Assembly (NCBI GenBank): GCA_946480925.1
Contig: CAMLLU010000021.1
Coordinates: 14,600-78,599, forward strand
Length of the DNA stretch: 64,000 bases
Source of the DNA: an uncultured Rivibacter sp.
GTDB taxonomy: Bacteria > Pseudomonadota > Gammaproteobacteria > Burkholderiales > Burkholderiaceae
Reading direction: 5' to 3'
Of the stretch, positions 35,081 through 46,700 are shown one piece after another. The number at the start of each line of letters is the position of its first letter. Within the stretch, counting starts at the first letter, position 1. Under the pieces are notes generated by a model. It saw nothing but the letters and a program-made list of their open reading frames with translations, did not search any database and was not told where the DNA came from. Both the position numbers and the translations under genes were made by a program.

Positions 35081-35812
35081 ATGAGCTGCATGCCGAGCCT
35101 CATGTTGGCGGCGCAGCCGCGCCCATGCAGGCCGGGCACTCGCGTCTGCCTGGCGCTGTGTGCCTGGCTGCTTGCAACCGTGGGTGCGGGGCTGCTGGCG
35201 CTCACGGCCACCAGCGGCTGGGCCTTCGACGCCGACCGCATGCTCGTGGCGGCGCAGCGGCTGGGGCCGCAGGCGCAAAGCGGTGCGCGTGCCTTGCAGG
35301 CCATGCTGGCCGCCAGCGCGGCCTTGGACGAAGAAGCGCGGCTCGCCGCCGTGAACCAGTTCTTCAATCGCCGCATCCAGTTTCGCGACGACGCCGAGAT
35401 ATGGAGCCAGGCCGACTACTGGGCCAGCCCGCTGGAGCTGCTCGACAAGGGGGCCGGCGATTGCGAGGACTACGCCATCGCCAAGTACTTTTCGCTGGTG
35501 GCCACCGGGGTGCCGGCCGCCAAGCTGCGGCTGGTGTACGTGCGTGCGCTGATCGGCGGGCCGGGCGGCACGGCGCAGGCTCACATGGTGCTGGCCTACT
35601 ATGCGCAGCCGGCCGCCGAGCCGTTGATTCTCGACAATCTGATTTCGGAGCTGCGGCCCGCCTCGCGTCGGCCCGACCTGTCGCCCGTGTTCAGCTTCAA
35701 TGCCGAAGGCTTGTGGCAAGGCACCGGCGGCACCAGCGCGGGGGACCCCGTGGCGCGGCTGTCGCGCTGGCGCGAGCTGCTGGGCAAGGCGCGGGCGGAG
35801 GGCTTGTGGTGA
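35081..35812 (+). CDS. lapG: LapG-like periplasmic cysteine protease (transglutaminase-like)
   Basis: A 243-residue BTLCP/transglutaminase-like protease. The catalytic triad is readable: C128 in AGDCEDYAIAKYFSLV, H168 in AQAHMVLAYYA and D185 in LILDNLISEL. An N-terminal signal (VCLALCAWLLATVGAGLLALTA) targets the periplasm. In the Lap system LapG cuts the N-terminal retention module of a giant adhesin and releases it from the cell, and is held inactive when LapD binds c-di-GMP. The start is uncertain; ATG 35081 has only a weak site and other in-frame codons lie nearby. lapD follows after 61 bases, and the adhesin substrate lies five kilobases downstream. Confidence 0.9.
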   Translation: MSCMPSLMLAAQPRPCRPGTRVCLALCAWLLATVGAGLLALTATSGWAFDADRMLVAAQRLGPQAQSGARALQAMLAASAALDEEARLAAVNQFFNRRIQFRDDAEIWSQADYWASPLELLDKGAGDCEDYAIAKYFSLVATGVPAAKLRLVYVRALIGGPGGTAQAHMVLAYYAQPAAEPLILDNLISELRPASRRPDLSPVFSFNAEGLWQGTGGTSAGDPVARLSRWRELLGKARAEGLW

Positions 35813-35873
35813 GCCACGGGACCTATGCCCCGCACCGGGTTACGAGCGAAGACAACAACAAGGAGATCCGGTC

Positions 35874-37778
35874 ATGTCGTTGATCAGGCAGATGTGGCTG
35901 CTGCTGCTGGGCGTGCTGCTGCTGGCGTTCGTGGGCAGCGTCACGCTGTCGGTGGTGTCGGCGCGCAGCTACCTCGAGACCCAGCTGCGTCTGAAGAACA
36001 ACGACAACGCACAGGCACTCGCGCTCACGCTGTCGCAGCAGAAGGGCGACGCCGCGCTGATGGAACTGGCCGCCGCGGCGCAGTTCGACACCGGCTTCTA
36101 CCAGCGCATCGTCATCACCGGTACGGACGGGCGCGAGCTGTTCCGGCGCGAGGCCAGCGTCAAGCCCTCGGCGGCCCCGGGCTGGTTCGTGCGGTTGATC
36201 CCCATCGACTCCGCAGCGGGCGTGGCGCAGCTGTCCGACGGCTGGCGGGCGCTCGGGCAGGTGGAGGTCGTGAGCCACTCGGCCTTCGTCTACGGCGAGC
36301 TGTGGAACGCCTTCGTGCGCATGCTCACGTGGATGGCCGCGCTGGGCCTGCTGGCCGGGCTGGTGGGCACCTGGGCGCTCAAGCGCATCGAGCGGCCGCT
36401 CAATGCCACGGTGGGCCAGGCGCAGGCGCTGGTGGAGCGGCGCTTCATCACGGTCAATGAACCTCAGGTGCCGGAGCTGCAGCGCCTCACCCGCGCCATG
36501 AACGCGATGGTGGCGCGGCTGAAGCTGCTGTTCGACGAGCAGGCCGTGCAGGTGGAAGAGCTGCGCCGCCAGGCGCATTGCGACGCGCTCACCGGCGTGG
36601 CGCACCGGCGCCACTTCATGGCGCAACTGGCCACGCTGCTGGAAAGCGAAGACGGCCCCGGCACCGGCACGCTGGTGCTGGTGCGCGTGCAGCAACTGGC
36701 CGAGCTGAACACCAGCCTGGGCCACCAGCAGACCGACCGCGTGCTGCAGGCGGTGGCCAAGACGCTGCGCGAGGCGGCTGGCGCGCCCGGCGGCGAGGTG
36801 GGGCGCCTCAACGGCAGCGACTTCGCGCTCAGCGCGCCGGGCGACGGTCTGGCTTCGAGCCAGGCCGCGATGGCGCTGCTCGAGCAGCTGCACGGCATGC
36901 TCGCGCCCTTCGGCCCGCAGGCCCGCGTGGTGCTGGCGGCAGTGAACTGGCAGCGCAACATCACCGCGGGGGCTTTGATGGCCAATGCCGATGCCGCGCT
37001 GGCGCGGGCCGAAAGCCGCGGTGCCTTCGCGGTGGAGGCCACCAGCACCGCCTTGCCCGAAGGGCCTGCACTCGGCGAAGACGGCTGGCGCCAGCGCATC
37101 GGCAGCGCGTTGGCCGAGCGGCGCCTGCAGCTGGGGAGCTACCCGGTGCAAGACCGCCAGGGCCAGACGCTGCACCTGGAATGCCCGCTGCGGATGCAGC
37201 TGGAGCCGGGCGGCGAATTCCTCGCCGCGGCGCAATGGCTGCCGATGGCCCTGCGCACGCGCCTGCTGCCGCAGGTGGACGAAGCGGCCGTGGTGCTGGC
37301 GCTCGACGAGATCGCGCGCGACCACTGCCCGCGCGGCGTCAACGTCTCGACTGCTTCACTGTTCGACAGCGGCTTCCTGCCGCGCCTGCGCAGTGCGGTG
37401 GCCGCCGCGCCGCAGGCCGCGGCCTCGCTGTGGCTCGAAGTGGGGGAGGCGGCTGCGGTGGAACACTTCGCGCTGCTGCGTGAGCTGTGCACGCAGTTGC
37501 GGCCGATGGGCGTGAAGGTCGGCCTCGAACACGCCGGCCGGCGCCTTGCCTCCATCGACCGCCTGTTCGAGCTGGGGCTCGACTACGTGAAGCTCGACGC
37601 CAGCGTGACGCGCGGCGTGGCGGGCGATGCCGCACTGGCCGAGTTCGTGAAGGGCTCGGCCTGGATGCTGCACGGCCTGGGCCTGCAGGTCTATGCGGAG
37701 GGCGTGGTCAACGAGGACGACGCCGTTGCGCTGTGGGCCAGCGGCGTCGACGCCGTGACCGGTCCCTGGGTGAGGTGA
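35874..37778 (+). CDS. lapD: LapD-like inside-out c-di-GMP receptor
   Basis: A 634-residue inner-membrane signalling protein. It has transmembrane helices at about 5-27 and 150-172 flanking a periplasmic LapD/MoxY-N-type domain, a HAMP-like segment (WALKRIERPLNATVGQAQALV), then degenerate GGDEF and EAL domains. The GGDEF signature is replaced by LNGSDFAL near residue 313 and the EAL start by LECPLRM near residue 436, so the protein should bind c-di-GMP without making or cutting it. High c-di-GMP would recruit LapG to its periplasmic domain and protect the adhesin. AAGGAGATCCGGTC precedes ATG 35874. It forms an operon with lapG. Confidence 0.92.
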   Translation: MSLIRQMWLLLLGVLLLAFVGSVTLSVVSARSYLETQLRLKNNDNAQALALTLSQQKGDAALMELAAAAQFDTGFYQRIVITGTDGRELFRREASVKPSAAPGWFVRLIPIDSAAGVAQLSDGWRALGQVEVVSHSAFVYGELWNAFVRMLTWMAALGLLAGLVGTWALKRIERPLNATVGQAQALVERRFITVNEPQVPELQRLTRAMNAMVARLKLLFDEQAVQVEELRRQAHCDALTGVAHRRHFMAQLATLLESEDGPGTGTLVLVRVQQLAELNTSLGHQQTDRVLQAVAKTLREAAGAPGGEVGRLNGSDFALSAPGDGLASSQAAMALLEQLHGMLAPFGPQARVVLAAVNWQRNITAGALMANADAALARAESRGAFAVEATSTALPEGPALGEDGWRQRIGSALAERRLQLGSYPVQDRQGQTLHLECPLRMQLEPGGEFLAAAQWLPMALRTRLLPQVDEAAVVLALDEIARDHCPRGVNVSTASLFDSGFLPRLRSAVAAAPQAAASLWLEVGEAAAVEHFALLRELCTQLRPMGVKVGLEHAGRRLASIDRLFELGLDYVKLDASVTRGVAGDAALAEFVKGSAWMLHGLGLQVYAEGVVNEDDAVALWASGVDAVTGPWVR

Positions 37779-37786
37779 CAGCGCCC

Positions 37787-37818
37787 AGGCCGGCGGGTAC
37801 GCAGGGAGGGGCCGGCCT
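37787..37818. terminator. possible bidirectional hairpin between lapD and the cyclase gene
   Basis: AGGCCGGC at 37787-37794 pairs with GCCGGCCT at 37811-37818 in the 113 bases between the two convergent genes. There is no T-run, so the evidence is modest. Confidence 0.4.
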
Positions 37819-37891
37819 TGCTTGGGAGCGGCCCGGGGAGGCCGTCGCACTGCTTCTTGCGCGCAGCCAGGGTGCCTCTGCTCGCGGTCGG

Positions 37892-38935
37892 CTAGAACAG
37901 ATCGATGCTCGAGGACTGCGGTGCTGCCGTCTCCACGGCCAGACTCGAATACGCCGTGATCCGGTTGCGCCCGCCGTGCTTCGAGGCGTAGAGCGCCTCG
38001 TCGGCATGGGCCACCACCGCGGCGGGAATGTCCTGTGTTCTCACGGCCACGAACCCGATGCTGATGGTCACCTGGCCCACTTGCGGAAAGTCGTGGTTCT
38101 GCACCGCGAGCCTGAAGCGGTCCAGCACCTTGTGGATGTCGTTTGCCGAGCAGGGGCTCAGCAGCACGGCGAATTCCTCGCCGCCGAAGCGGTAGATGCG
38201 GTCGCTCTTGCGGAACGACTGCAGCATGAGCCGCGACAGCAGGATCAGCACTTCATCGCCGTACAGGTGCCCGAAGGTGTCGTTGATGCGCTTGAAGTGG
38301 TCGATGTCCATCACGGCCAGCCAGTGGCAGGCGTCGCTGGCCGGCTGCTGGCGCTGTTCGATGCCGTTGGGTGCCAGGGTGGCTTCGCGCTTCGATTCGA
38401 GCAGCACGTTCAGGATGCTCTGCTCGAAGGTCTTGCGGTTCAGCAGGCCCGTGAGCGTGTCGCGGTGTGAATCGTCGATCACCGCCGCGAAGTTGCGGTA
38501 GATGCGCAGCAGCGCATCCACGATGGCCGGCTCGACCTGTTCGCCAGGCGCATGCTCGATGCCGATGATGCCGGCAACGCCTTGACCGTCTTGCAGCGGG
38601 TGCACCGAATAGCCGTCACCTGACACCGAGTCTTCGTACCCCGCCCCATCGGCGGCGGCGCCGTCCAGGCGCGCCATGCACTGCGCCATGTCGCGGCGCA
38701 TCGGCGTCGATTCATCGCTCAGCTGACGTGGCGAGTCGCCGCGCGAGCCGTCGGCGCGCAGCACGAGGCGCCCCTCGAGGGGGTGCATGCCGCAGGGCTG
38801 GAATTCGATGGCTCGCGCGGGCAGCACCTCCAGCATGGTCCGGATCAGCGTGGTCACGAGGGCATCGCGCCGGCGCTCGGCTGTGAATGACCGCACGGCT
38901 TCGAGAAGCCGCATGGTCGGTGTTTGATTGAGCAT
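37892..38935 (-). CDS. Diguanylate cyclase (GGDEF) with I-site
   Basis: A 347-residue soluble enzyme predicted to make c-di-GMP. The GGDEF domain starts at DTLTGLLNRKTFEQS near residue 157, and the active site is GGEEF in RFGGEEFAVLL. The RxxD inhibitory I-site is present as RKSD, exactly five residues before GGEEF, so product feedback is expected. The N-terminal 150 residues resemble a GAF-like sensory domain. ATG 38935 is preferred because GGAGGG lies just before it. It starts 31 bases after the EAL gene's stop, so the two form an operon with opposing enzymatic roles. Location next to LapD suggests a role in adhesion. Confidence 0.93.
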   Translation of the reverse strand: MLNQTPTMRLLEAVRSFTAERRRDALVTTLIRTMLEVLPARAIEFQPCGMHPLEGRLVLRADGSRGDSPRQLSDESTPMRRDMAQCMARLDGAAADGAGYEDSVSGDGYSVHPLQDGQGVAGIIGIEHAPGEQVEPAIVDALLRIYRNFAAVIDDSHRDTLTGLLNRKTFEQSILNVLLESKREATLAPNGIEQRQQPASDACHWLAVMDIDHFKRINDTFGHLYGDEVLILLSRLMLQSFRKSDRIYRFGGEEFAVLLSPCSANDIHKVLDRFRLAVQNHDFPQVGQVTISIGFVAVRTQDIPAAVVAHADEALYASKHGGRNRITAYSSLAVETAAPQSSSIDLF

Positions 38936-38966
38936 ATGGCCCTCCACTGTCTTGCTCCGCACCGCC

Positions 38967-40577
38967 TCAGGCGTCCTTGCCGGTGAGCTCGGCACACCCG
39001 GCGCCTTCTTCCGAACCCGCCGGTTCTTCCAGGGTCGACGGCGAAAAGTCGACGCTGCCTTCCGGTTTGTGGCCGCAGGCCCAGGCTTCCAGGGAAGCGG
39101 CGGGCATGGGCTTGGCGAAGAAATAGCCTTGCAATTCGTCGCAGCCCAGCTGCAGCAGCACGTCGCGCTGGCCCGCCGTTTCGACACCCTCGGCCACCAC
39201 GCGCAGGCCCAGCGCATGGGCCAGCCGAACCACCGCGTCGACGATGGCTCGCGCGTCGACGCCGGACTCCAGGTCCTTCACGAAGCTGCGGTCGATCTTC
39301 AGCTGCTGGGCCGGCAGCCGACGCAGGTAGCTGAGCGACGAATAGCCGGTGCCGAAGTCGTCGATGGACAGGTACACGCCCAGGCGGCCGAGGCCGGCGA
39401 AGACCTGGCGTGTGCGCTCCACGTCTTCCATCAGGATGGACTCGGTGATCTCGCAAAGCAGCTGCGAGGGCTCGATCTGGTAGCGGTCCAGCGCCCGTTC
39501 GATGGAGGCTACGAAGTCGTCACGCCGCAGCTGGTGTGCCGAGACGTTGACGGCCACGCGCATGCGGATGCCGGCGTCGGCCCAGGCACGCATCTGGCGG
39601 CACGCCTCTTCGATGACCCATTGCCCGAGCTGGTGGATGATCCCCGAGCGCTCGGCGATCGGGATGAACACCGCCGGGCTCACCATGCCACGCTGCGGGT
39701 GCACCCACCGCAGCAGCGCCTCCACGCCGCGGATCACGCCACGCTGCGCGTCGATCTTGGGTTGGTAGTGCAGCTGCAGCTGGCCGAGCTCCGCGGCATG
39801 GCGCAGTTCGTTCTGCAGCGTCAGCTGCTCCAGCGCCACGCGTTCCTGGCTGGTGTCGAAGATGTTGCAGCAGCCGCCGCCCGAGCGCTTGGCATCGCGC
39901 ATGGCCGTGTCGGCATGGGCTACCAGCTCATCGTGCTGGCCGTGGTCGGGGTAGAGCGCAATGCCGATGGAGGCCGACATTTCCACGTGGCGGCCGTTCG
40001 CATCGAACGGCCTGGCCAGTGCGGCGAGGATGCGTTCGCCGAGTGCGGTGCCGTCTTCGACGCGGGACACGCCTTCCATCAGCACCGCGAAACTGTCACC
40101 GCCGCAACGCGCCACCGTGTCACCTTCGCGGGCCATGGCACGCATGCGGTGCGCCGCCTCGCGCAGCACCGCGTCGCCGCCCGAGACGCCCACCGACTCG
40201 TTGACGATGCCCAGCCCGTCCAGGTCGAGGTACAGCACGGCGAGCTTTTCAACGGGGCCGGTGCGCTGCGGGGAAGCTGCGGCGCGTTTCAGCCGCGCAT
40301 GGGCCTGCTTCAGCCGCTGGTCGAGCATCGCGCGGTTGGGCAGCGCGGTGAGGTGGTCCACGTAGGCTCGCCGTTGCAGGGTCTCGTTGGTCGATCGCAG
40401 CTGCGTGTTTTCCGACATCAGCTCTTCGATGCGGTGGGTCGCCCTGCGCTGGGCGGCGGCCGTCCGCCGGCGCAGGATCAGCACCACGGCGCCCAGCAGT
40501 GCGGCGACGGCAAGGACTGCCAGCACGCCTGCGGCCTGTAGCTGCTGAAGATCAAATGCGAAGTCGGTCATGAACAT
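38967..40577 (-). CDS. GGDEF-EAL protein, probable c-di-GMP phosphodiesterase
   Basis: A 536-residue protein anchored by one N-terminal helix (LQAAGVLAVLAVAALLGAVVLIL). Its GGDEF domain is degenerate (CGGDSF), so probably no cyclase activity, while the EAL domain retains the catalytic set: GVEALLRW, NVSAHQL, CEITESI, IDDFGTGYSSL, KIDRSFV and AEGVET. It is therefore likely a phosphodiesterase that lowers c-di-GMP, opposing the cyclase encoded 31 bases downstream. ATG 40577 follows GGGAG. It may act on the Lap system through LapD. Confidence 0.92.
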   Translation of the reverse strand: MFMTDFAFDLQQLQAAGVLAVLAVAALLGAVVLILRRRTAAAQRRATHRIEELMSENTQLRSTNETLQRRAYVDHLTALPNRAMLDQRLKQAHARLKRAAASPQRTGPVEKLAVLYLDLDGLGIVNESVGVSGGDAVLREAAHRMRAMAREGDTVARCGGDSFAVLMEGVSRVEDGTALGERILAALARPFDANGRHVEMSASIGIALYPDHGQHDELVAHADTAMRDAKRSGGGCCNIFDTSQERVALEQLTLQNELRHAAELGQLQLHYQPKIDAQRGVIRGVEALLRWVHPQRGMVSPAVFIPIAERSGIIHQLGQWVIEEACRQMRAWADAGIRMRVAVNVSAHQLRRDDFVASIERALDRYQIEPSQLLCEITESILMEDVERTRQVFAGLGRLGVYLSIDDFGTGYSSLSYLRRLPAQQLKIDRSFVKDLESGVDARAIVDAVVRLAHALGLRVVAEGVETAGQRDVLLQLGCDELQGYFFAKPMPAASLEAWACGHKPEGSVDFSPSTLEEPAGSEEGAGCAELTGKDA

Positions 40578-40720
40578 CGAAACTCCCTGAGGCTTCCCGT
40601 TTGCAGAAAGCCGCCGCTTCTTTGGCGGCCCGCGGGGGCGGGGCTTGCCAGAGGTTTCGGTACGAACCGGTGTGAACTGGAGCACGCGACGCGTGACGGC
40701 GGCCCACTACTTCACGGTCT

Positions 40721-40756
40721 GCGGGCCCGTTACCGTTGTGGCGGTAACGGGCCCGC
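40721..40756. terminator. strong hairpin downstream of the giant adhesin
   Basis: A perfect 15-base stem GCGGGCCCGTTACCG / CGGTAACGGGCCCGC with a six-base loop lies about 34 bases past the adhesin stop and upstream of the EAL gene. There is no T-run, so it may be a transcript-stabilising or attenuating hairpin rather than a standard terminator. Confidence 0.55.
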
Positions 40757-40789
40757 GGCCCTTCTTCGGCAGTGAGGCCGCCTCCGCGG

Positions 40790-43700
40790 TCAGGGGCTGT
40801 CGGTGATCAGCGTGCCGCGACGCATGAGCTCCTGGATGATCTGCGCGTCAGTGGAGCTGGAATCCAGCCCCAGCGACGAGCGCACGTCCACGCCCTCGAG
40901 CGTGATGCGCTGGTCTTCTGCCGACGAGGAGTAGGTGCCGTCGGTGAAGCCACCCGAGGAGCTGATGCGGATGATGGTCGAGCCTGCCGAACTGGTGGTG
41001 TCGAAGTCCAGGAAGTTCGCCAGGTTGCCGACGGAGTTGCCGGCACCCACGGTATCGCCGCTCAACAGGTCGCGCAGGTCGAGGATGTCTCCACCGGCCG
41101 AAGGCGACGCGATGTTGAAGTCGGTGATCGTGTCGGTGGCGGGCGAGCCGGTCGAGCCTGCGTCGGACAGCGACCAGGCGAAGACGTCCACCGTGGTGTC
41201 CAGCGAAGAGCTGCCGGTGCCGCCGGTGAGGGCGTCGTCGCCGGAGCCGCCGACGAGGCGATCCGAGCCCAGGCCACCCACGAGTGCGTCGTTGCCGGCG
41301 CCCCCCAGCAGTACGTCGTGGCCCACGACGTTGCTGGTTGTGCTGGAGGTGTCGCCGTACAGCGTGTCGTTGCCGGCCAGGCCGCTGAGCAGGTCGTTGC
41401 CTTGGCTGCCGGTGAGCACGTTCGCGTTGCCGTCGCCGGTGACACTGTTGTCGTTGTTGGCATTGCCCGAGGTCGTCGTCGTGTCGGCGATCAACGTGAC
41501 CGACTGCGTGACGGTTCTTGTGTCGGTGCCATCGGTCGCGGTGGCCGTGACGGTGATCGTGGTGCCGTTCGTGTTGTAGCCTCCAGGCGTGGTCATCGAC
41601 AGGCTCGACAGGTCCCACGACGACACATCGACGCTCGTGGAGCTCGAAGTGGCCGTGAAGCTGTTCGTGCCGTCGCTCAGCCGCACACCGCTCGGGACGC
41701 CCGCGATGGCGATGGCCAGCGTCTCGTCGGTTTCGGCCGCATTCGCCAGCGTGGCAATGATGGGGAAGTTGAACGTCGCCGTGCTGCTGTTGCCTACCGT
41801 CAGCGACACGATGGTGTTCTGCACCATCAGGGCCGGCGCATCCGCCACGTCGGCCACCACCACGTTGAGCGTGCTGGTCGAAGACGCCGCTGCGCCATTG
41901 CCTTCGGTCGCCGTGGCGGTGACCGAAAGCGCCATCGTGCCGGTGTAGCCAGAAGGTGGCCGGATCTGCAGCGCATCTAGGCTCCAGCCCGTGACGTTCA
42001 CGCTGGTCGTGCCGGCAGTGGCTGTGAACGTGCGCGTGCCATCGGTGAGGGTGGCGCCCACCGGAATGGCCGAGATGGACACGGCCAGGCTCTCGGAACC
42101 GTCGGTGTCGTTGAGCGATGCAGCGATGCTGCCCAGCGTGATGAACTCGTGGTCTTCGCCCGTCGGCGTGGCGGGGTAGTAACCCCCGTCGTTGTTGGGC
42201 ACGAGGTCGCCGATGAAGGTGCCGCCCGAGGTGATGCTGCTGGCGGTCGGGTAGAGGTTGAAGTTGGTGGTGTTCAGCGCCAGTGCGGTGGCACCGTCCA
42301 CAGACAGGCCCAGGTCGAGCGCGCCGACGCCGTTGCCGTTGTAGGCAATGACCTCCAGGCTGTAGTAGCCGCTTGCGGTGACGGTGAGCGTGCTGCCGGT
42401 GAGCGAGCCCCAGTTGTTGTAGCCCACGTTGTAGACCGTCTCGCCGCCCAGGCGCACCAGCAGCGTGTCGTCGCGGTAACCGGCGATCGTGTAGCTGTGG
42501 CCGGCCTCGAGGTAGATGAAGCCGGTGTAGCGGTAGGCGTCGTCTTCGTCGATGGAGGCGACGGTGACGTTCGTCGTGGTGCTGGTGGTCGTGGCGGTCG
42601 AGGCCTCGACGGCGGCTTCCACCGCTGTGAGGCTCACGGCGTTGGTGGTGTTCACGCCGGCGATCTCGTCGTACCAGGCGACGGTGAGCCCGGAACTGGT
42701 GGGCAGCGGCGCGGTGACCGTGGTGCTGCCGGTCACCGTGGTGCCATTGACCACGAGCGTCGGCGCATCGGCCACGGGCGTCACGGTGACGTCGAGCGTG
42801 GAGGTCGAGGTCGCGGAGCCGTCGGAGACCGTGTAGGTCACCGTCGGCACGCTGCCGCTGTGGTTGGCCGCCGGCGTGAAGGTATAGCTGCCGCTCGAGC
42901 CCATGGTCAGCGTGCCCACGCCCGAGATCGTGGCGGTGCTGCCGGCCGTGAAGGTGCCCGACACGCCGCTCACCGTGAACTGCGTGACGGAGAGCGCGCT
43001 GCCTTCCACGTCGGAATCGTTGGAAAGCACGTTGCCGGTGACGGCGGTGTCTTCGTTGGTGGTGGCCGTGTCGGCCGCGACGACCGGCGCGTCGTTGACC
43101 GCGCTCACGGTGATCGACACGGTGTCGACGTCGGTGCGCGTGCCGCCCGTGCCGGTGTTGCCACCGTCGCTGGTGGTCATGGTCAGCGTGGCGGTGCCGT
43201 TGAAGTTGGCGGTGGGCACGTAGGTGACGTTGGCCGCCAGCGTGGCATTGATCTGCGCCAGCGTGCCGGTGAGCGTGACCGTGCTCGTGCCGCTGCTGGT
43301 GATGGCGGCGCTACCGCCCGACACCGTGAGCGTGCCGTTGGTGACGCCCAGCGTGACGGTCATCGAGCCGGTGCCGGCATCGACGTCGCTGATGCTGAGG
43401 CCGGTGATGGCGCGGCTGTTGTCTTCGGCCGTGATCTGCGCGGCAGGCACCGTGTTCACCGGCGCGTCGTTCACCGCGACCACGTTGACGGTGGTGGCGG
43501 CGCTCGAGCTGCTGGTGCCGTCGGTCACCGTGACGGTGATGGTGCGCGCCGTGGTGCTGGGGTTCTCAGCCGTGTTGCTGAACGTGATTGCGCTGATCGC
43601 CGTCTGGTAGCTGGCCAGGCTGGCCGAGCCCGCGAGCGTGACGGTGTTGCCCGACACGGTGGCCGAGATTCCCGAGGGCAGCGAACCCGCGGCCAGCACG

Positions 43701-46700
43701 TCGCCCGTCTGTGCGTTGGTGAGCGTGATGGTGGCGCCGGTGAGGGAGGTCGAGTCGACGTCGGTGATCGACACGTCGCTATCGGCAATGGCCACCGCCG
43801 AGCCGTTTTCGGTGAAGGTGGCTGTGTAGGCCGTGCCGGTGACGCCGGAAGAGTCGTTGGCGTCGAGGTCGATCGCGGGCGGTGCGTCGTTGTCGGTGAT
43901 GCTGGTCGTCACCGCGTTGTTGCTGCCGCTGAGCGCGAGGCTCTCGAAGCTGCCGCCGGTGGCAGAGACCAGCGAGACCGTGAGGTTCTCGGTGTTTTCG
44001 GTGAGGCTGTCGTCCAGCGTGGCTACGTTGAAGCTCACCGATGAGCTGCCGGCCGGGATGGTGACCGTGGTCACGCCGGTGTAGTCGCTGCCGTTGGTGG
44101 CCGTGCCGCTGTAGCCCAGCGTCACGGTCACGGCGGTCTGGGCCGGCGACGTGAGCGAGAGGGTGTAGGTGGCAGTGCCGCCTTCGGCCACGCTCGTGGC
44201 ACCGGTGAGGCTCAGCGTCGTGGCATCGGCATCGTCGGTAACGGCCGTCACGGCCGCCGTGCCGTTGACCACCAGGTTTTCGAAGTTGCCGCCGGTGGCG
44301 GTGCTGATCGTGGCCGACACGTTGCCGGCATCGACGTACACGTCGTCCGCGGGCGCAGCCACGCTCACCGAGCCGCTGCTGGCGCCGGCGGCGATGCTGA
44401 TGGTGGCGCCGTTGGACAGCGTCACGGTCACCGCGCTCTGCGCGGCGGCGGTGAGGCTGGCGGTGTAGACGATGGAGCCGCCTTCCACCACGCTCGGCGT
44501 GGCGGTGAGCGACACCGTGGTGCTGTCCACCGTGTCGGTGATCGCGGTGGTGGCCGCGGCCGGGTTGATGGAGAGCTGCTCGAAGTTGCCGCCAGTGGCG
44601 CTGCTGACGGTGGCCGACACGTTGCCGGCGTCCACGTACACGTCGTCCGACGGTGCGGCCACGCTCACGCTGCCGGAGCTGGCGCCCGCGGCGATGGTGA
44701 TGGTCGCGCCGTTGGACAAGGTGACCGTCACGGCGCTCAGTGCAGCGCTGGTGAGGCTGGCGGTATAGGTGATCTGTCCGCCTTCGGCCACGCTGGCCGA
44801 GGCGCCGAGGCTTACCGTCGTGGTGTTGACGGTGTCGGTGATGCTGGTCACCGCCGCGGTCGAGTCAACGGTGAGCTGCTCGAAGCCGCCGCCGGTGGCA
44901 ATGCTGATGGTGGCCGACACGTTGCCCGCGTCCACGTACACGTCGTCGGACGGCGCGGCCACGGCCACGCTGCCCGAGCTGGCGCCAGCCGGGATGGTGA
45001 TCGTCGCGCCGTTCGACAGCGTGACCGTCACCGCGCTCTGTGCGGCGCTGGTGAGGCTGGCGGTGTAGGTGATCTGGCCGCCCTCGGCCACGCTGGCCGA
45101 CGCGGTGAGGCTCACCGTGGTGGTGTCCACCGTGTCGGTGACGGCCGTGGTGGCCGCGGCCGGGTTGATGGCGAGGCTCTCGAAGTTGCCGCCGGTCGCG
45201 CTGCTGATGGTGGCCGACACGTTGCCCGCATCCAGGTACACGTCGTCCGACGGCGCTGCCACGCTCACGCTGCCGGAGCTTGCGCCCGCGGCGATCGTGA
45301 TGGCGGCGCCATTGGAGAGCGTGACGGTGACCGCGCTTTGTGCGGCCGCCGTGAGGCTGGCGGTGTAGGTGATCTGGCCGCCTTCGGCCACGGTGGACGA
45401 GGCGGTGAGCGACACCGTGGTGGTGTCGGTCGTGTCGGTGATGGTCGTGGTGGCTGCGGCCGGGTTCACGGCCAGTTGCTCGAAGTTGCCACCCGAGGCG
45501 CTGGTGATGGTGGCCGACACGCTGCCGGCGTCCACGTACACGTCGTCCGACGGGGCCGCTACGTTCACGCTGCCCGAGCTGGCACCCGCGGCGATGGTGA
45601 TGGTGGCGCCGTTGGACAACACCACCGTCACCGCGCTCTGCGCCACCGACGTGAGGCTGGCCGTGTAGACGATGGTGCCGCCCTCGGCCACGCTGGCCGA
45701 CGCGGCGAGCGACACCGTGGTGGTGTCGGTCGTGTCAGTGATGGTGGTGGTCGCCGCAGCTGGGTTCACGGCCAGCTGCTCGAAGCCGCCGCCGGTCGCG
45801 CTGCTGATGGTGGCCGACACGCTGCCCGCGTCCACGTACACGTCGTCAGCGGGTGCTGCCACGCTCACGCTGCCGGAGCTGGCGCCCGCGGCGATCGTGA
45901 TGGTGGCGCCGTTGGACAGCGTCACCGTCACCGGGCTCTGCGCGGCGTTGGTGAGGCTGGCGGTGTAAGTGATCTGCCCGCCTTCGGCCACGCTGGACGA
46001 GGCGGTGAGCGACACCGTGGTGGTGTCCACCGTGTCCGTGATGCTGGTGGTGGCGGCGGTGTTGTTCACCACCAGGTTCTCGAAGTTGCCCCCCGAGGCG
46101 CTGGTGATGGTGGCCGACACGGTGCCGGCGTCGGTGTACACGTCGTCGCTGGGCGCCGGCACGCTCACGCTGCCGGAGCTGGCGCCCGCCGCGATGGTGA
46201 TGGTTGAACCATTGGACAGCGTCACCGTCACCGGGCTTTGGGCTGCGGCCGTAAGGCTGGCCGTGTAGACGATGCTGCCGCCTTCGGCCACGCTGCTGCT
46301 GGCCGCCAGCGACACGGTCGTGGTGTCGATGGTGTCGGCAACGGCCGTGACCGCCGCGGTGCCAACGACCACGAGGTTCTCGAAGTTGCCGCCCGAGGCG
46401 CTGCTGATGGTGGCCGACACGTTGCCGGCGTCGACGAGCGCATCGTCGGCGGGGGCCGCCACGTTCACGCTGCCTGAGCTGGCGCCGGCTGCGATGGTGA
46501 TGGTGGCGCCGTTCGAAAGCGTCACGGTGACGGGGCTTTGCGCTGCCGCGGTGAGGCTGGCGGTGTAGACGATGGTGCCGCCTTCGGCGACGTTCGGCGT
46601 GGCCGACAGCGACACGGTGGTGGTGTCGGTCGTGTCCGTGATGGCCGTGGTGGCCGCCGCCGGGTTCACGACCAGTTGCTCGAAGCCGCCGCCCGTGGCC

